This document shows, piece by piece, positions 9,904 through 19,560 of a DNA stretch of 64,000 bases. The notes beneath the pieces were generated by a model. That model worked only from the letters and a program-made list of their open reading frames with translations. It was not told the DNA's origin and did not search any database. Position 1 is the first letter of the stretch, and every line of letters starts with the position of its first letter. The stretch spans positions 806,001 to 870,000 of the forward strand of contig NC_012864.1 in NCBI RefSeq assembly GCF_000026945.1, read 5' to 3'. Position numbers and translations under genes: made by a program. This DNA is from Candida dubliniensis CD36 (Eukaryota; Ascomycota; Pichiomycetes; Serinales; Debaryomycetaceae).

Positions 9904-12044
9904 ATTTGTTTATATAATGATAATCAATTATAATAGTATTTTTGAAACAAAGCAAAAAAAAAAAAAAAAAGAATTAACGGCTAGATGAATCTGGTTTGGT
10001 ACAATTACTAATGAAGAATATGGAGAAGGAAGAAGAGGAAGTAGAAAGAAGGAAAAAAAAAAAAAAAAAAAAAAAATCAAATTATAATAAATTTAGTAAA
10101 TTAAACATTTAAATTAATGTATACTAAGTTGGTCGGTTTATTCTTTTTTGTTGATTTTCCTTTTCCTGTTCCATTCTCATTGTTTGTGATTTTCATTGAA
10201 AAACTAAAAAGAAGAAGAAGAAAAATAATGCAAGAAGGCGGGCATGAGAGAGGAAGAGGGGAGGAAGAAAAAGAGGGGCGGCAGCGGGGGAAGAATAATT
10301 TTGTGGTGGTGGAGGTAGAGGGTTGAATCAATCAAGTTTCAATGATAAAAGAAAAAAAAAACACCAAACAAAGCCTAATCCTTGAATGATCAATAATTAG
10401 ATTAAACAATATTTATATTAATAGAGTTTCTTTTGAGTGTACAACGTAATTTCAATTGTGGTGAATTATTTAGACCCAAGTTTCTTTTTGAATATTACAC
10501 TTTTTTGTACAACATTGACCATCGATTATGCCAATGAGAACTAACTAATTATTTGTTTAATACCTTCTTTCTTTCTGTCGTTAATGGCTCCGGGTTTTTT
10601 TCAAATATGGCTTGTATTGTTTCGGGTGACCACAAAATTGAAAAAGATTGGCTTGTGAAGATGACAGGGATTGGGTCGTTTTATTTTGTGTTTTCCATAC
10701 TAAGACAATCAGACTTTGGTATAAAAACAATAATATTAATCTCTTTGAATGCTTCAGATAAATGTGCAGATATGTACAACACGGATATAGAGCTGCACTC
10801 AGGTACAATGACACGTATGTATTATTCAACTTTGAAGATTAACAGTATAACAGTATCTTGTAATTACTTGTTAATTTGCGTGTAATTGGTGGCAATAAAC
10901 AAAAAAAATTGAAATTGAAATCCATCAATGTGTTTATCTGTTCTTATCACTTATTTAAATCGTCCCCATTATGGAGCTGGCTCTTTATCGTACGGATAGT
11001 TGGGACGGCTGTTGGACAGAAATTAGCATCGCTTGCATAAGTGTTTACCTAAACTACAGCGTAAACAGTTGGAAGAGGTGAATGGAAATTTCACTACTAA
11101 ACAAACAATGACAGTGGCAAAAGTTACATGTATATTAGTCATGTTTAAGGTTATCTATTTTCTATTGCTCCTTCCTTTTTCTTTGAGGCCAGAGTGTGGG
11201 TAAATGATCCCACAACAAATACATATATAGACAAACATGTTCCATCGTTAGAACTTGAACTCCATTTCTTTGAAGATTTCATTGGATAGGGGGTATCAAA
11301 AAACGGAAAAAGAAAATGTAATCTCTGGAGATATCTACTGTAACAATATGCAAGATGGTGGGGCATGAAAAAGTAAAAGTAGAATAAATTGTGCAGAATT
11401 GCCACAGTTATTCCCCCCCACCAGTCATCAAGAGATTCTTTGTACACTTTATAATTAACAACGTTTGAAGCTAACCGAATAAACCATCTGTAAATATTAT
11501 ATAGGACTTAATGTAATGTATATGCTATCATTTAGCCTGATCAGTGCTTTTAACAACTTGTCAGTTGAAAAGTTTAGTGTGACTAATATGAATAACAGAT
11601 GGGAGAATAATAATCCAGAAAAAACAACAACTTAAAGGGCTCTCCAATTACAACAACATATGTTACCAACTTTATGTTTGAATTGGACTGGTATGTATAT
11701 TTGGGGTGGTATAAATAGTTGGAGGTTTGTCACTACCAAGTGGGAATTTATATACATATGTCACGTGACAGCAGATTCTATAAGAAAAGAAAAAAAAAAA
11801 AACTATCCAATGGTCAATTTACCAATCAACGAATGAGAATTTATAATTTTTTTCTTCTCTCTTTTAAAAGCCCAAATGTATAGTATTTTTGAACCTCACA
11901 CACACACTCCCATACTAAACAAATAATTTTCATGAATTGAAAGAGAAGAAAGAAAAAAAAAAAAACCTCTTTCTATAGGGTTATTAACAAACATAAAACA
12001 ACCAATCAACACTGGGCTAAACCTTCATATCATATAGAAACAAC
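9904..12044. other. 2.1-kb intergenic region between divergent ZCF13-like gene and QCR2
   Basis: Shared upstream region of two divergent genes. It contains A-tracts at about 9954-9970 and 10050-10076 and purine-rich stretches. ORFs at 10101-10331, 10553-10885 and 11151-11447 lack recognisable domains and have low-complexity or random composition, so I do not call them. The QCR2-proximal part carries the regulatory sites listed separately. Confidence 0.6.
11761..11826 (+). promoter_or_regulatory. QCR2 promoter: TCACGTGA (Cbf1-type) and two CCAAT boxes
   Basis: TCACGTGA occupies 11761-11768, and CCAAT lies at 11807-11811 and 11822-11826, about 220-285 bp before the QCR2 ATG. CCAAT is the Hap2/3/5 recognition core that controls respiratory genes. 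TCACGTGA is the Cbf1 palindrome, and Cbf1 is known in Candida to bind respiratory and ribosomal gene promoters. The site matches are seen; their use is inferred. Confidence 0.55.
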
Positions 12045-13169
12045 ATGTTATCTCGTGCATCAATTCGTGCTTACAGCTCTATACCAAACTCAGTCAAAAT
12101 TGCAGCCAAAGAATCTGCCACTGACTTGACTAAATTATCAGTTATCATCAACAATGCTGGGTCAAAAACTGGTAAACTGGGTGTGTCCCACTTATTATCC
12201 AAATTCACCTTTTTAAACAATGGTGCCAAATCTGCTTTGAGATTTACTAGAGAATCTGAATTATTAGGGGGAACTTTCGAAGCCAAAGTTACCAGAGATG
12301 CTTTGATTTTAAACACTTCATTTTTGAAACAAGATTTACCATATTACGTTGAAGCTTTGGGAAATGTCGTTTCAAACACTCAGTTCACTCCACATGAATT
12401 TAATGAAGTTGTTTTGCCAACTGCTAATGTTGAGGCCAAATTGGCTGATGCTAACCCAGCTTTCAAAGGTGTTGAAAAATTGCATGAAATCACTTTCAGA
12501 AGAGGTTTGGGTAATCCATTATTTTACAATGAATCTACCCCAATTAAAGTGGAAGAAGTTGCTCAATTTTCTAAAGATCAATTTTCTGGTGAGAATATTT
12601 CTATCGTTGCTGAAGGTGCTAATGAAGAAGATTTGACTAAATTTGTTTCAGAATCCGCCTTCTGTTACTTACCATCAACTTCTTCTAATGGTGCCAAAGC
12701 TCTCCCAACCAACACTTTTACTGGCCAAGAAGCTAGGGTTTCATCTGCTGGTGCTTCTTCTGCTTTGATTGGTATTCCAGTCAAACCAGCCGATTTCGGT
12801 AAATACGAAGTCTTGTCCGCTGCTATTGGTACTTCAACTTTGCCATCTACTTCCACTCCATTAGCACAAATCCCAGGTGCCACTTCCCACTTGTACAAAT
12901 ACCAAGATGCTGGTTTGTTTGTTATTTCAGTTTCTGGTGAAGCTTCTCAAGTTGCACAAGGTATTAAACAAGCCAAATCCGTTGCTGAATCAGTTTCTTC
13001 TGCAGCTTTATCTGATGCTGTCAAAGCTGCCGAATTATCTGTTGCATTACAATCAACTGTCGACTCCCCATTAAATGTTAAAGCTGTTGCTGAAAAAGCT
13101 CCAATTTCCAAATTCAACTATGTTGCTGTTGGTAATCTTGATGTGTTACCATATGCTGATGAATTGTAA
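12045..13169 (+). CDS. QCR2: Ubiquinol-cytochrome c reductase core protein 2 (complex III)
   Basis: 374 codons. Qcr2 is a core subunit of the mitochondrial cytochrome bc1 complex, descended from the mitochondrial processing peptidase family. Conserved blocks are [39 protein letters not shown], and the C-terminal [19 protein letters not shown], nearly the same as yeast Qcr2 ([19 protein letters not shown]). The N-terminus [16 protein letters not shown] is a typical Arg/Ser-rich mitochondrial presequence. Codon 45 (12177-12179) is CTG in the segment KTGK-CTG-GVSH. Yeast has Asp there, so Ser fits better than Leu and supports CTG-clade decoding. The first ATG after the TATA/poly-A region is used. 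Codon use is the optimal Candida set (GGT, GCT, TTG, CCA), as expected for high expression. Confidence 0.96.
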   Translation: MLSRASIRAYSSIPNSVKIAAKESATDLTKLSVIINNAGSKTGKLGVSHLLSKFTFLNNGAKSALRFTRESELLGGTFEAKVTRDALILNTSFLKQDLPYYVEALGNVVSNTQFTPHEFNEVVLPTANVEAKLADANPAFKGVEKLHEITFRRGLGNPLFYNESTPIKVEEVAQFSKDQFSGENISIVAEGANEEDLTKFVSESAFCYLPSTSSNGAKALPTNTFTGQEARVSSAGASSALIGIPVKPADFGKYEVLSAAIGTSTLPSTSTPLAQIPGATSHLYKYQDAGLFVISVSGEASQVAQGIKQAKSVAESVSSAALSDAVKAAELSVALQSTVDSPLNVKAVAEKAPISKFNYVAVGNLDVLPYADEL

Positions 13170-13553
13170 ACAGAATTCAGAAACACAGAATGAAAAATGA
13201 ATTAAATTAAAAAAAAAAAAGTTTGGAATTAATTTTTTAACTATAAACCATCGATATAAATATTCCCTTAGCAGTTTATTTAAGTCATATGTGAATAAAA
13301 TAAACATTCATATACGTAATAGATTACTGATTTATTTATCTATCCTCTTTCTCTTCTCTTTTTTTTTTGATTGCAAATTGATAGTCGTGTGATTTTGTCA
13401 AAAATTGGAACTCTTCTTTGACTTTCTTTTTCTTTTTTTCTGTTCGGTAATTTTTTTTTTTTTTTTTTTTTTTTTCAGGATGGAATTGAATCAATCATCA
13501 ACAAAACCTCAACCATCTTACTACCCCTTTTTAATCCTGATATACCTAATATA
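13170..13553. other. Intergenic, QCR2 3' / RPO26 5' region
   Basis: Contains an A-tract after QCR2 (about 13208-13219) and a long T-tract (about 13450-13475) ending in TTCAG. No gene, tRNA or clear regulatory motif is seen. Confidence 0.6.
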
Positions 13554-14027
13554 ATGTCTGACTACGAAGATAATGCTTTTAATGAAGTAGCTGAAAACTT
13601 TGAAGATTTTGATGCTCCAGACCATTTTTCCGATAATGAATATGACGATCCATCAGCAAATGGTGGTGATGCCGCTTTGAAAACTACTGATGGAAGAACA
13701 ATTATAAATGGTGGATTTGGGCCCGATGATGCCCAATCAGCCAGTCAACCAAGAAAGAAAACCACCAAGGAATTGGCTATTCCAAAGGAAAAGAGAACTA
13801 CCACTCCATATATGACCAAATATGAAAGAGCAAGAATATTGGGAACTAGAGCTTTACAGATTTCATTGAATGCTCCAGTATTGGTTGATATTGAAGGTGA
13901 AACCGATCCACTACAAATAGCTATGAAAGAATTGGCACAAAGAAAGATACCTTTGGTGATAAGAAGATATTTACCTGATGGATCTTACGAAGATTGGGGT
14001 TGTGACGAATTAATTGTTGATCAATAA
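13554..14027 (+). CDS. RPO26: RNA polymerase I/II/III shared subunit ABC23 (Rpb6)
   Basis: 157 codons, close to the 155 of yeast Rpo26. The N-terminus [11 protein letters not shown] and acidic tail precede the conserved C-terminal Rpb6 fold: [66 protein letters not shown]. This omega-like subunit helps assemble and stabilise all three nuclear RNA polymerases. The start ATG is the first in frame, and MSDY matches the family. The S. cerevisiae gene has an intron just after the start; here the reading frame is continuous, so no intron is needed. Confidence 0.96.
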   Translation: MSDYEDNAFNEVAENFEDFDAPDHFSDNEYDDPSANGGDAALKTTDGRTIINGGFGPDDAQSASQPRKKTTKELAIPKEKRTTTPYMTKYERARILGTRALQISLNAPVLVDIEGETDPLQIAMKELAQRKIPLVIRRYLPDGSYEDWGCDELIVDQ

Positions 14028-14212
14028 ACGATAGAACTAATAATTAGTCCAGGAGAAAACCAACAGGAAAGGGATAAGCAAAACCTGAGAGATAAATGTG
14101 ATTTATTTTACGAGGGAAAGATAGAACTACACAAGAATTGAATTGTTTGTATATTTAGTTGTTTTGGTTTTCACTTTTGTTTTTCACCCTTTTATATTGT
14201 ATTGTATTGTAT

Positions 14213-14728
14213 TTAATCAATGTATGCATCAATCCACTTGGATGCCAAAAATATTTGTGTACCATCCATTTGTTCTTGTACAAAGCCTTCAACCAATTTA
14301 TCAAATTTAGCTCTTGATAATCTATGATCTCCTGACCCTATTTCTCCCAATTGTACAGAACAACAAGCATCTTTAAGTTTGTTTACATCTATTTGTAATT
14401 CATCTTTGAATGTTTTCAAATTCTCTTTGTCCAGGTATACTTTAAGGGCGTTATAGATTATTGATTGGTCCTCAAATTTCAGTAATTCTTTGGCCATGAT
14501 GTTCAGGAATTGAGTGAAATTGATCCCTGTTTGAGACTTATCCTGTCCATCTACCGTTAGCATCTCTGTTAATTGTGATTCTGAAGGGGAGGGTAAACCC
14601 AAAGTTGAATATAGTTTTACCAAATCGTCTTTGGTTATAGTGGAGTCTCTAGATTCTCCATCTATCAAAGTAAAAGCATTTCTTATTTGACCTTTTTGAG
14701 TCGATGATAAACTAGTCAAATGCAGCAT
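14213..14728 (-). CDS. MLC2: EF-hand protein, probable myosin regulatory light chain (Mlc2-like)
   Basis: 171 codons with a calmodulin/light-chain fold: KGQIRNAFTLIDGESRDSTITKDDLVKLYSTLGLPSPSESQLTEML, then GINFTQFLNIMAKELLKF. As in yeast Mlc2, the calcium-coordinating loop is degenerate, so calcium binding is unlikely. The expected role is binding the IQ motifs of type II myosin at the cytokinetic ring. This fits the family (Mlc2 163 aa), but the C-terminal half is weakly conserved, and a divergent Mlc1 or another EF-hand protein is possible. It is convergent with RPO26 (185 bp apart) and divergent from ARP1 (220 bp). Confidence 0.7.
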   Translation of the reverse strand: MLHLTSLSSTQKGQIRNAFTLIDGESRDSTITKDDLVKLYSTLGLPSPSESQLTEMLTVDGQDKSQTGINFTQFLNIMAKELLKFEDQSIIYNALKVYLDKENLKTFKDELQIDVNKLKDACCSVQLGEIGSGDHRLSRAKFDKLVEGFVQEQMDGTQIFLASKWIDAYID

Positions 14729-14948
14729 TGTATATGGGGTAGTATTGAGGGTTCTGGAATTACAACTGTTATTTTTTTACTTGATTTTAATATTCGTTGT
14801 GCCTTATTTTTTTTGGGTTTTTTTTTTTTTTTCGTTTGTTTACATTCGTACCAATTTTTAAAAATTTCTTTGATCTACTTCAACATTTTCATATACGTGA
14901 CATATAAAAACCCACATCGCTCCTCCTTGTAACTTTGCTTAAAAAATA

Positions 14949-16193
14949 ATGGCAGAAATATTATACAATCAACCAGTGGTCATTGATAATGGATCAGGTA
15001 ATTTAAAGGCAGGATTTGCTGGAGAAGATAAACCGAAATCATATGCCTCGGCAATAATAGGACGACCAAAGTATCAAAAGATCATGGCAGCAGGAAGCAC
15101 TTCTTTAGTACTGGAACAGCAATCACATGATCAATTATTTATTGGAAATGCTGCTCAGGATAATCGTGGATTATTGAAATTATCGTATCCTATAGAACAT
15201 GGAATTGTAAATAATTGGTCTGACATGGAAAAATTGTGGTATCATACATACACTCAAGATTTGAAAACTCAATCGGAAGATCACCCTTTATTGATTACTG
15301 AAGCACCATTGAATCCTCGAACAAACCGAAATAAAATGTGTCAGATATTATTCGAAAACTTTAACATCCCTTGCATATATATATCAATTCAAGCAGTGTT
15401 GTCATTATATGCTTCAGGTAGAACTACTGGTGTGGTTATAGACAGTGGTGATGGGGTAACACATGTAGTTCCGGTGTATGAAGGATTTTCATTGCCACCA
15501 TCAATAAAGAGAATGGATATTGCTGGGAGAGATATAACCGAATCTTTGGCATTTAATATTCGAAGAATGACAGGAGTTGCCTTACAGAGTAGTTCTGAAT
15601 TGGAAATTGTCAGGTTGATCAAAGAACAAAATTGTTTTATATCAAAGGATCCGGTAAGAGATGAGAAGAAATACGGTAGTCATTACAGTAGAAATAATCC
15701 CAATAATGAATTGATGTCCACTTATAAATTACCTGATGGACATGAAATCCAATTGGGAGTGGAACGATTTAGAGCTACAGAGATTTTATTTAATCCTCAA
15801 CTCATTGGCCATGAGTCACTGGGGATTCATGAATTGGCTTCATTAGCAATTGCCAAGACTGATTTGGATCTAAGATCAATCTTGTATCAAAACATAATAT
15901 TATCTGGTGGTAATACTTTGTTAAAGAACTTTGGGGATAGAATGTTGAAAGAATTGAAAGATTTACAACAACCACTACAAGAAGATCAAAAAATGAGTAT
16001 TTGGAATAAGAATGTTCAGAATGATGTGTACAATACCAAAATGAAAGTGAAAATCTATGCACCACCAGAGAGAAAGTATTCAACTTGGATTGGTGGTTCT
16101 ATATTGGCAGGGTTGTCGACTTTTAAGAAAATGTGGGTTACATCAGAAGAATATCATGAAAATCCAGATATAGTACATGTAAAGTGTATGTAA
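14949..16193 (+). CDS. ARP1: Actin-related protein Arp1 (centractin, dynactin complex)
   Basis: 414 codons with a full-length actin fold. Nucleotide-binding motifs are PVVIDNGSGNLKAGFAGEDKP (phosphate 1), VVIDSGDGVTHVVPVYEGF (phosphate 2) and ILSGGNTLLKNFGDRM (adenosine loop), then APPERKYSTWIGGSILAGLSTF. Arp1 builds the short filament of dynactin, which activates dynein for spindle and nuclear positioning. Sequence and length suit Arp1 rather than actin or Arp2/3. Codon 291 (15819-15821) is CTG within HES-CTG-GIHE. Actin-family proteins favour a small or polar residue there (ESxGIHE), again agreeing with Ser decoding. A short insertion (SRNNPNNELMS) after the phosphate-2 lobe lengthens it slightly compared with actin. 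Confidence 0.93.
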   Translation: MAEILYNQPVVIDNGSGNLKAGFAGEDKPKSYASAIIGRPKYQKIMAAGSTSLVLEQQSHDQLFIGNAAQDNRGLLKLSYPIEHGIVNNWSDMEKLWYHTYTQDLKTQSEDHPLLITEAPLNPRTNRNKMCQILFENFNIPCIYISIQAVLSLYASGRTTGVVIDSGDGVTHVVPVYEGFSLPPSIKRMDIAGRDITESLAFNIRRMTGVALQSSSELEIVRLIKEQNCFISKDPVRDEKKYGSHYSRNNPNNELMSTYKLPDGHEIQLGVERFRATEILFNPQLIGHESLGIHELASLAIAKTDLDLRSILYQNIILSGGNTLLKNFGDRMLKELKDLQQPLQEDQKMSIWNKNVQNDVYNTKMKVKIYAPPERKYSTWIGGSILAGLSTFKKMWVTSEEYHENPDIVHVKCM

Positions 16194-16314
16194 ATGGTGA
16201 GGAAAAAAATATGCATATTTTATTATTACATATCACATTATGTATTGGATTATGTTGTATATATATATATATACCCTATAAACATAATCATTTGTGTGTA
16301 ATAATAATAATTGA

Positions 16315-16971
16315 TTAAATACAGTAATATCTGTCACCGAAATCTCCTAGACCTGGAACAATGTATTTGTCTTCATCTAATTTTTCATCAATTCCACCGG
16401 TGATTATTTTGACATCAGGGTATTTTTCATGGAATGCTTTGATACCTTCTGGTGCTGCCAATAAGTTTAAGAATAAAATTCTGTCCATTTTCACTCCTCT
16501 GGCCAATAAAACCTCAACGGCCATCATTGCTGAACCTCCTGTTGCCAACATTGGGTCTAATAAAAATACATAACGTTCACTGATATCTTCAGGTAATTTT
16601 TCATAAAACAATTTTGGTAATGCAGTTTCTTCATCTCTTTGAATCAAGATTTTCCCAATTCGTACTGAACGACAACAATCCCTTAACCCCATTTCCATGG
16701 ATTCTCCAGCTCTGACAATAGATACTCCACAAATTTTACCTAAAAACTTTGCCCCCTTGTATTCGTATCCACCATGACACTTGATAATTGCTTCTTCAAC
16801 TGGTAATTGGTTCAAACCTTCTTCGACTAATAAACGAATGATTCTATCTGAATAGAAAACAAAATCTCCACGTTTAGTACGCTGATCACGAATGATTGAA
16901 TACAAACCAATTAATTGGTTAGTTTGTGGTAATAAAATAACGTTCTTGCTCACAGCTTTGGCAACAGACAT
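16315..16971 (-). CDS. FUR1: Uracil phosphoribosyltransferase
   Basis: 218 codons from the ATG at 16969-16971 (MSVAKAVSKNVILL), exactly the length I know for Candida Fur1. It converts uracil and PRPP to UMP in pyrimidine salvage and is needed to activate 5-fluorocytosine. The PRPP-binding loop FLLDPMLATGGSAM is at about residues 136-149, and the C-terminal GLGDFGDRYYCI is characteristic. An upstream in-frame ATG at 17071-17073 would add 34 mainly hydrophobic residues that match no family member, so I reject it. Residue 101 is Arg (codon CGT at 16669-16671), the 5FC-susceptible state of the known R101C polymorphism. The gene converges on ARP1 with a 121-bp gap. Confidence 0.95.
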   Translation of the reverse strand: MSVAKAVSKNVILLPQTNQLIGLYSIIRDQRTKRGDFVFYSDRIIRLLVEEGLNQLPVEEAIIKCHGGYEYKGAKFLGKICGVSIVRAGESMEMGLRDCCRSVRIGKILIQRDEETALPKLFYEKLPEDISERYVFLLDPMLATGGSAMMAVEVLLARGVKMDRILFLNLLAAPEGIKAFHEKYPDVKIITGGIDEKLDEDKYIVPGLGDFGDRYYCI

Positions 16972-17255
16972 TTGTGTTATGGAGATTAAAAGGGTTGTTT
17001 GGTGAAGATAATCAGAAAAATGTAAAGAGATAGAGATGATAAAGATTAGAATTGAAGAAAAAAAAAATTTCAAGATGTTAGAGGAGGGTCGCGAGATGCT
17101 CCCACTATTTCTCGATTTACTTTTTTTTGCTTAAGTACTTGTCACATACAGATTTAACGATACCCCCATTGTATGACATATATATATTATATTATATTAC
17201 TGATACAGGAGAACAACATACAACTATGTCTTGAGTTTATCATTCATCTCTCTCA

Positions 17256-17789
17256 CTATTGTTCTGGTTGAATAAATGGATTGTCAATGATCTCACTACC
17301 ATCCACCGGTGATATAGTCAATAAACTTGTGCATCGAACAACAACCAATCCAAAGTCTCTGGTTTTGTCTGTTAATATTTCATCATCTTCAGGGTCTAGA
17401 AATAAACAAGTGAAAAAATGTTAGTAACTAAATCTTCTTGATATGGATTGCTCTTTTAGTTTATTTACATACCTCTAAGTGTTTCCGTTACGTTTTCTAA
17501 CACCAAATTCATCAATTGGTCGAATCCTTTCAAAATTCCTACTATTTCTCTTCCTCCAATGAATTTCACCCTTATTTTTTGATCTTTATATTTATTCAAA
17601 TCCAAAATAGCTTCTCTTTTTGGACCTTCCTGTTTTGGTGCATTGGAATTGTTATTTCTTCTTCTGTATTGTTGTTGTCTTGGTCTTCTTTCCTATTCAA
17701 AAAAAAAAAAAAATGCAGCGTTTGTTAGTATACTTGTTTTCTAATCATCTATCTATTCAGTGATTGTTTAGATTACTTACGTCAGACAT
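17256..17789 (-). CDS. LSM7: U6 snRNA-associated Sm-like protein Lsm7, two introns
   Basis: Three exons on the minus strand: 17789-17781 (ATG TCT GAC), 17692-17473 and 17395-17256, giving a 122-aa protein. Intron 1 (17780-17693, 88 nt) has GTAAGT, TACTAAC and AATAG. Intron 2 (17472-17396, 77 nt) has GTATGT, TACTAAC and TTCTAG. The product reads KREAILDLNKYKDQKIRVKF, GGREIVGILKGFDQLMNLVL, ENVTETLRDPEDDE, then FGLVVVRCTSLLTISPVDG. These are the Sm1 and Sm2 motifs as in Lsm7. Lsm7 belongs to the Lsm1-7 ring (mRNA decapping) and the Lsm2-8 ring (U6 snRNA). The three-codon first exon hides the gene from simple ORF scanning. Frame and length close exactly (9+220+140 = 369 nt). Confidence 0.95.
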
Positions 17790-18098
17790 TGTTGGTTGTT
17801 TGTTGGTTCACTTTCAATCAAATAATTGTTGCTTACTCTCCAACAGTTTTTTTTTTTCTTGTTCTTGTCAAATGGAAACAGCATTCTTCTGAGTGTAAAT
17901 ACTATGCAGGCAGTTTTTTTTTTTTCACAACTCCCAGTATGGTTGAGGTTTCGTCTGGCAATTGGAAAACATAAAATAACTAATTTACAAATAATGTATT
18001 GAAATACTTAGTATATCTATATACACTAATAATGCAGTAATAATCTATGTACATAACCACAACAAGAAATCTCTTTACTGACGTTCTCTCTATCATTT
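17790..18098. other. Intergenic between LSM7 and MRPL20
   Basis: Upstream region of LSM7 and 3' region of MRPL20. Contains two T-runs (near 17850 and 17925). Nothing else recognised. Confidence 0.5.
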
Positions 18099-18620
18099 CT
18101 AATATTGATTTCTCAACCACAATTGCTTTCTCTTTTGTCTATCCAACAGTTTTTTCGACACCACTTTGACGGGTTCTGTAGTTTTCTTTGGAAATTGACT
18201 TCTCAAAAAGAAATGCAATTTGTTCATCTCAATATTGAATTCTTTACTAATTTCTTTTATTGTCCAACGTTCAGGATCAGCAGCTCGTAATTCTTTGATT
18301 TTGTTGATTGTATCGGCATCAACATTATATTCTCTTTCATGAGGAGCTTTGATCTGTCTTATAATTGGCATTTCTGAAACAATTTTTGGATCAATACGAT
18401 GTTGTTTTGCCAATTCCCGTCTCGGATCATTCTCTGGTAAGAAAATGTATGGAGTGATCATTTGTGGTTTAATTATTGCCGCTGGTGGACTATACACAAA
18501 TCCATTGTTCTTTGCTGGTTTGAAATTATATGCTGATCTTACTTGATTGTATTTGTTCTTAGGTATTGGTTCGTATGGAATAGATTTAGTTGAAACTCTG
18601 CGTATCGTAGTTCTGATCAT
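18099..18620 (-). CDS. MRPL20: Mitochondrial large-subunit ribosomal protein (Mrpl20 / mL58 type)
   Basis: 173 codons. MIRTTIRRVSTKSIPYEP is an Arg-rich mitochondrial presequence. Later blocks resemble my memory of yeast Mrpl20: a PENDPRRELA segment, a helix-turn region DADTINKIKELRAADPERWTIKEISKEFNI (yeast [28 protein letters not shown]), and the basic tail DRQKRKQLWLRNQY (yeast RKRRKLLWYQA). The product is a fungal-specific component of the mitochondrial large ribosomal subunit. The start is the first Met, with the presequence immediately after it. The next gene on this strand is LSM7, 309 bp downstream. Confidence 0.8.
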   Translation of the reverse strand: MIRTTIRRVSTKSIPYEPIPKNKYNQVRSAYNFKPAKNNGFVYSPPAAIIKPQMITPYIFLPENDPRRELAKQHRIDPKIVSEMPIIRQIKAPHEREYNVDADTINKIKELRAADPERWTIKEISKEFNIEMNKLHFFLRSQFPKKTTEPVKVVSKKLLDRQKRKQLWLRNQY

Positions 18621-19452
18621 GATGTGGATAATGGAATTTGTGGGAACTCAAATTATAGCTTTTCAATAATTAGATAATGGATTAAGAAATATTTGCTTAT
18701 GTATATACAAGATTTGAAGTTGACCTTGTTTCTGTAATGGTTAATTTTCGACCTTGAAAAAAAAAATTTTTTTCCTTACTAAACAAAACTAGATTGGAAG
18801 AGAAGGTGAAAAAAAAAAAAAGGTCTTAAAGTCGTGTGAACTAGGTTAGAAAATGCTAATGCCAAAAGCACTTTGTAATAAAGGTATATCAACAACATGA
18901 TAAATTGACAATAGTGACAATTACTGTAGGCATGGCAATAAGAGAAAAGAAAGGTTGAGTTGTTTTGGGAACTTATGATATCCTGCTTGAAATTTTTCAA
19001 CTTCAAGTACAATATTGATGGTGGCGACCTAGGCTCTGTTTATTTGGTTGTCAAACTTCTCTTCATTTCATCTCTCAGCATGTTTATAGAAAGGACTTTA
19101 ATGATTTAGTTGGTTTTTAGGGGAGTTCTTTCTGTTTAGGAGTAGGTAACCAAAATTGAACTTTCTCGGGATTCATAATTGAATTTGAAATGGTTTTAAT
19201 ACCAAATTTTTACAGAATTAGAGCTAAATGTAAAAAGTGACAAAATAAACAATACCATCTTCAATTAAAGATATTAGCATACATAGTCAGTAACTTTCTA
19301 TGATTCTGACATTTGTAATCAAGCAAATGTAATCTCTAAACCTCTAAACAATTTACAATTGCAACGCTTATAAATTACACTTAAATTTGCAGAAATAAAA
19401 TATTTGTATTAACACGGTGACAAAAAATTAAGACATTTTCCTTTCATTAATT
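18621..19452. other. Intergenic upstream of MRPL20 and the tRNA-Glu gene
   Basis: AT-rich, with short A/T homopolymers near 18760 and 18810. The ORF at 18779-19012 is low complexity. No gene, LTR termini or conserved RNA recognised. Confidence 0.5.
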
Positions 19453-19546
19453 TCCAATATAGTGTAGTGGCTATCACGGTTCGCTTTCATTTCTTTCTTA
19501 GGAACAGAGCGCCGAGCAGACCGGGGTTCGATTCCCCGTATTGGAG
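19453..19546 (+). tRNA. tE(UUC): tRNA-Glu (anticodon UUC) with a 22-nt intron
   Basis: Cloverleaf drawn by hand: acceptor TCCAATA (19453-19459) pairs with TATTGGA (19539-19545), with discriminator G at 19546. The D arm includes AGTGGCTA. Anticodon stem GTTCG (19479-19483) pairs with CGAGC (19513-19517). The loop is C-T-TTC-A, so the anticodon TTC is at 19486-19488. The T arm is CGGGG-TTCGATT-CCCCG (19522-19538), which forms a strong B box. A canonical 7-nt loop is restored only if 19490-19511 is removed after position 37, the universal tRNA intron site. A T-run from 19550 is the pol III terminator. It closely resembles yeast tRNA-Glu(UUC), which to my memory has no intron. Confidence 0.93.
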
Positions 19547-19549
19547 TTT

Positions 19550-19560
19550 CTTTTTTTTTT
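19550..19560 (+). terminator. Pol III T-run terminator of tRNA-Glu
   Basis: A run of Ts (broken once near its start) begins a few bases after the discriminator base of the tRNA gene, as is usual for RNA polymerase III termination. Confidence 0.75.

Noticed and set aside
10553..10885. 110-aa ORF between ZCF13-like gene and QCR2
   Set aside because: No domain, random composition, overlapping opposite-strand ORF of similar quality; no promoter support.
13450..13484. Poly-T followed by CAG upstream of RPO26, resembling a 3' splice site
   Set aside because: No TACTAAC branch site or donor found upstream, and the RPO26 frame is complete without it.
16972..17073. 34-residue in-frame N-terminal extension of FUR1
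   Set aside because: Hydrophobic, leader-like sequence not found in the family; starting at 16971 gives the known 218-aa length.
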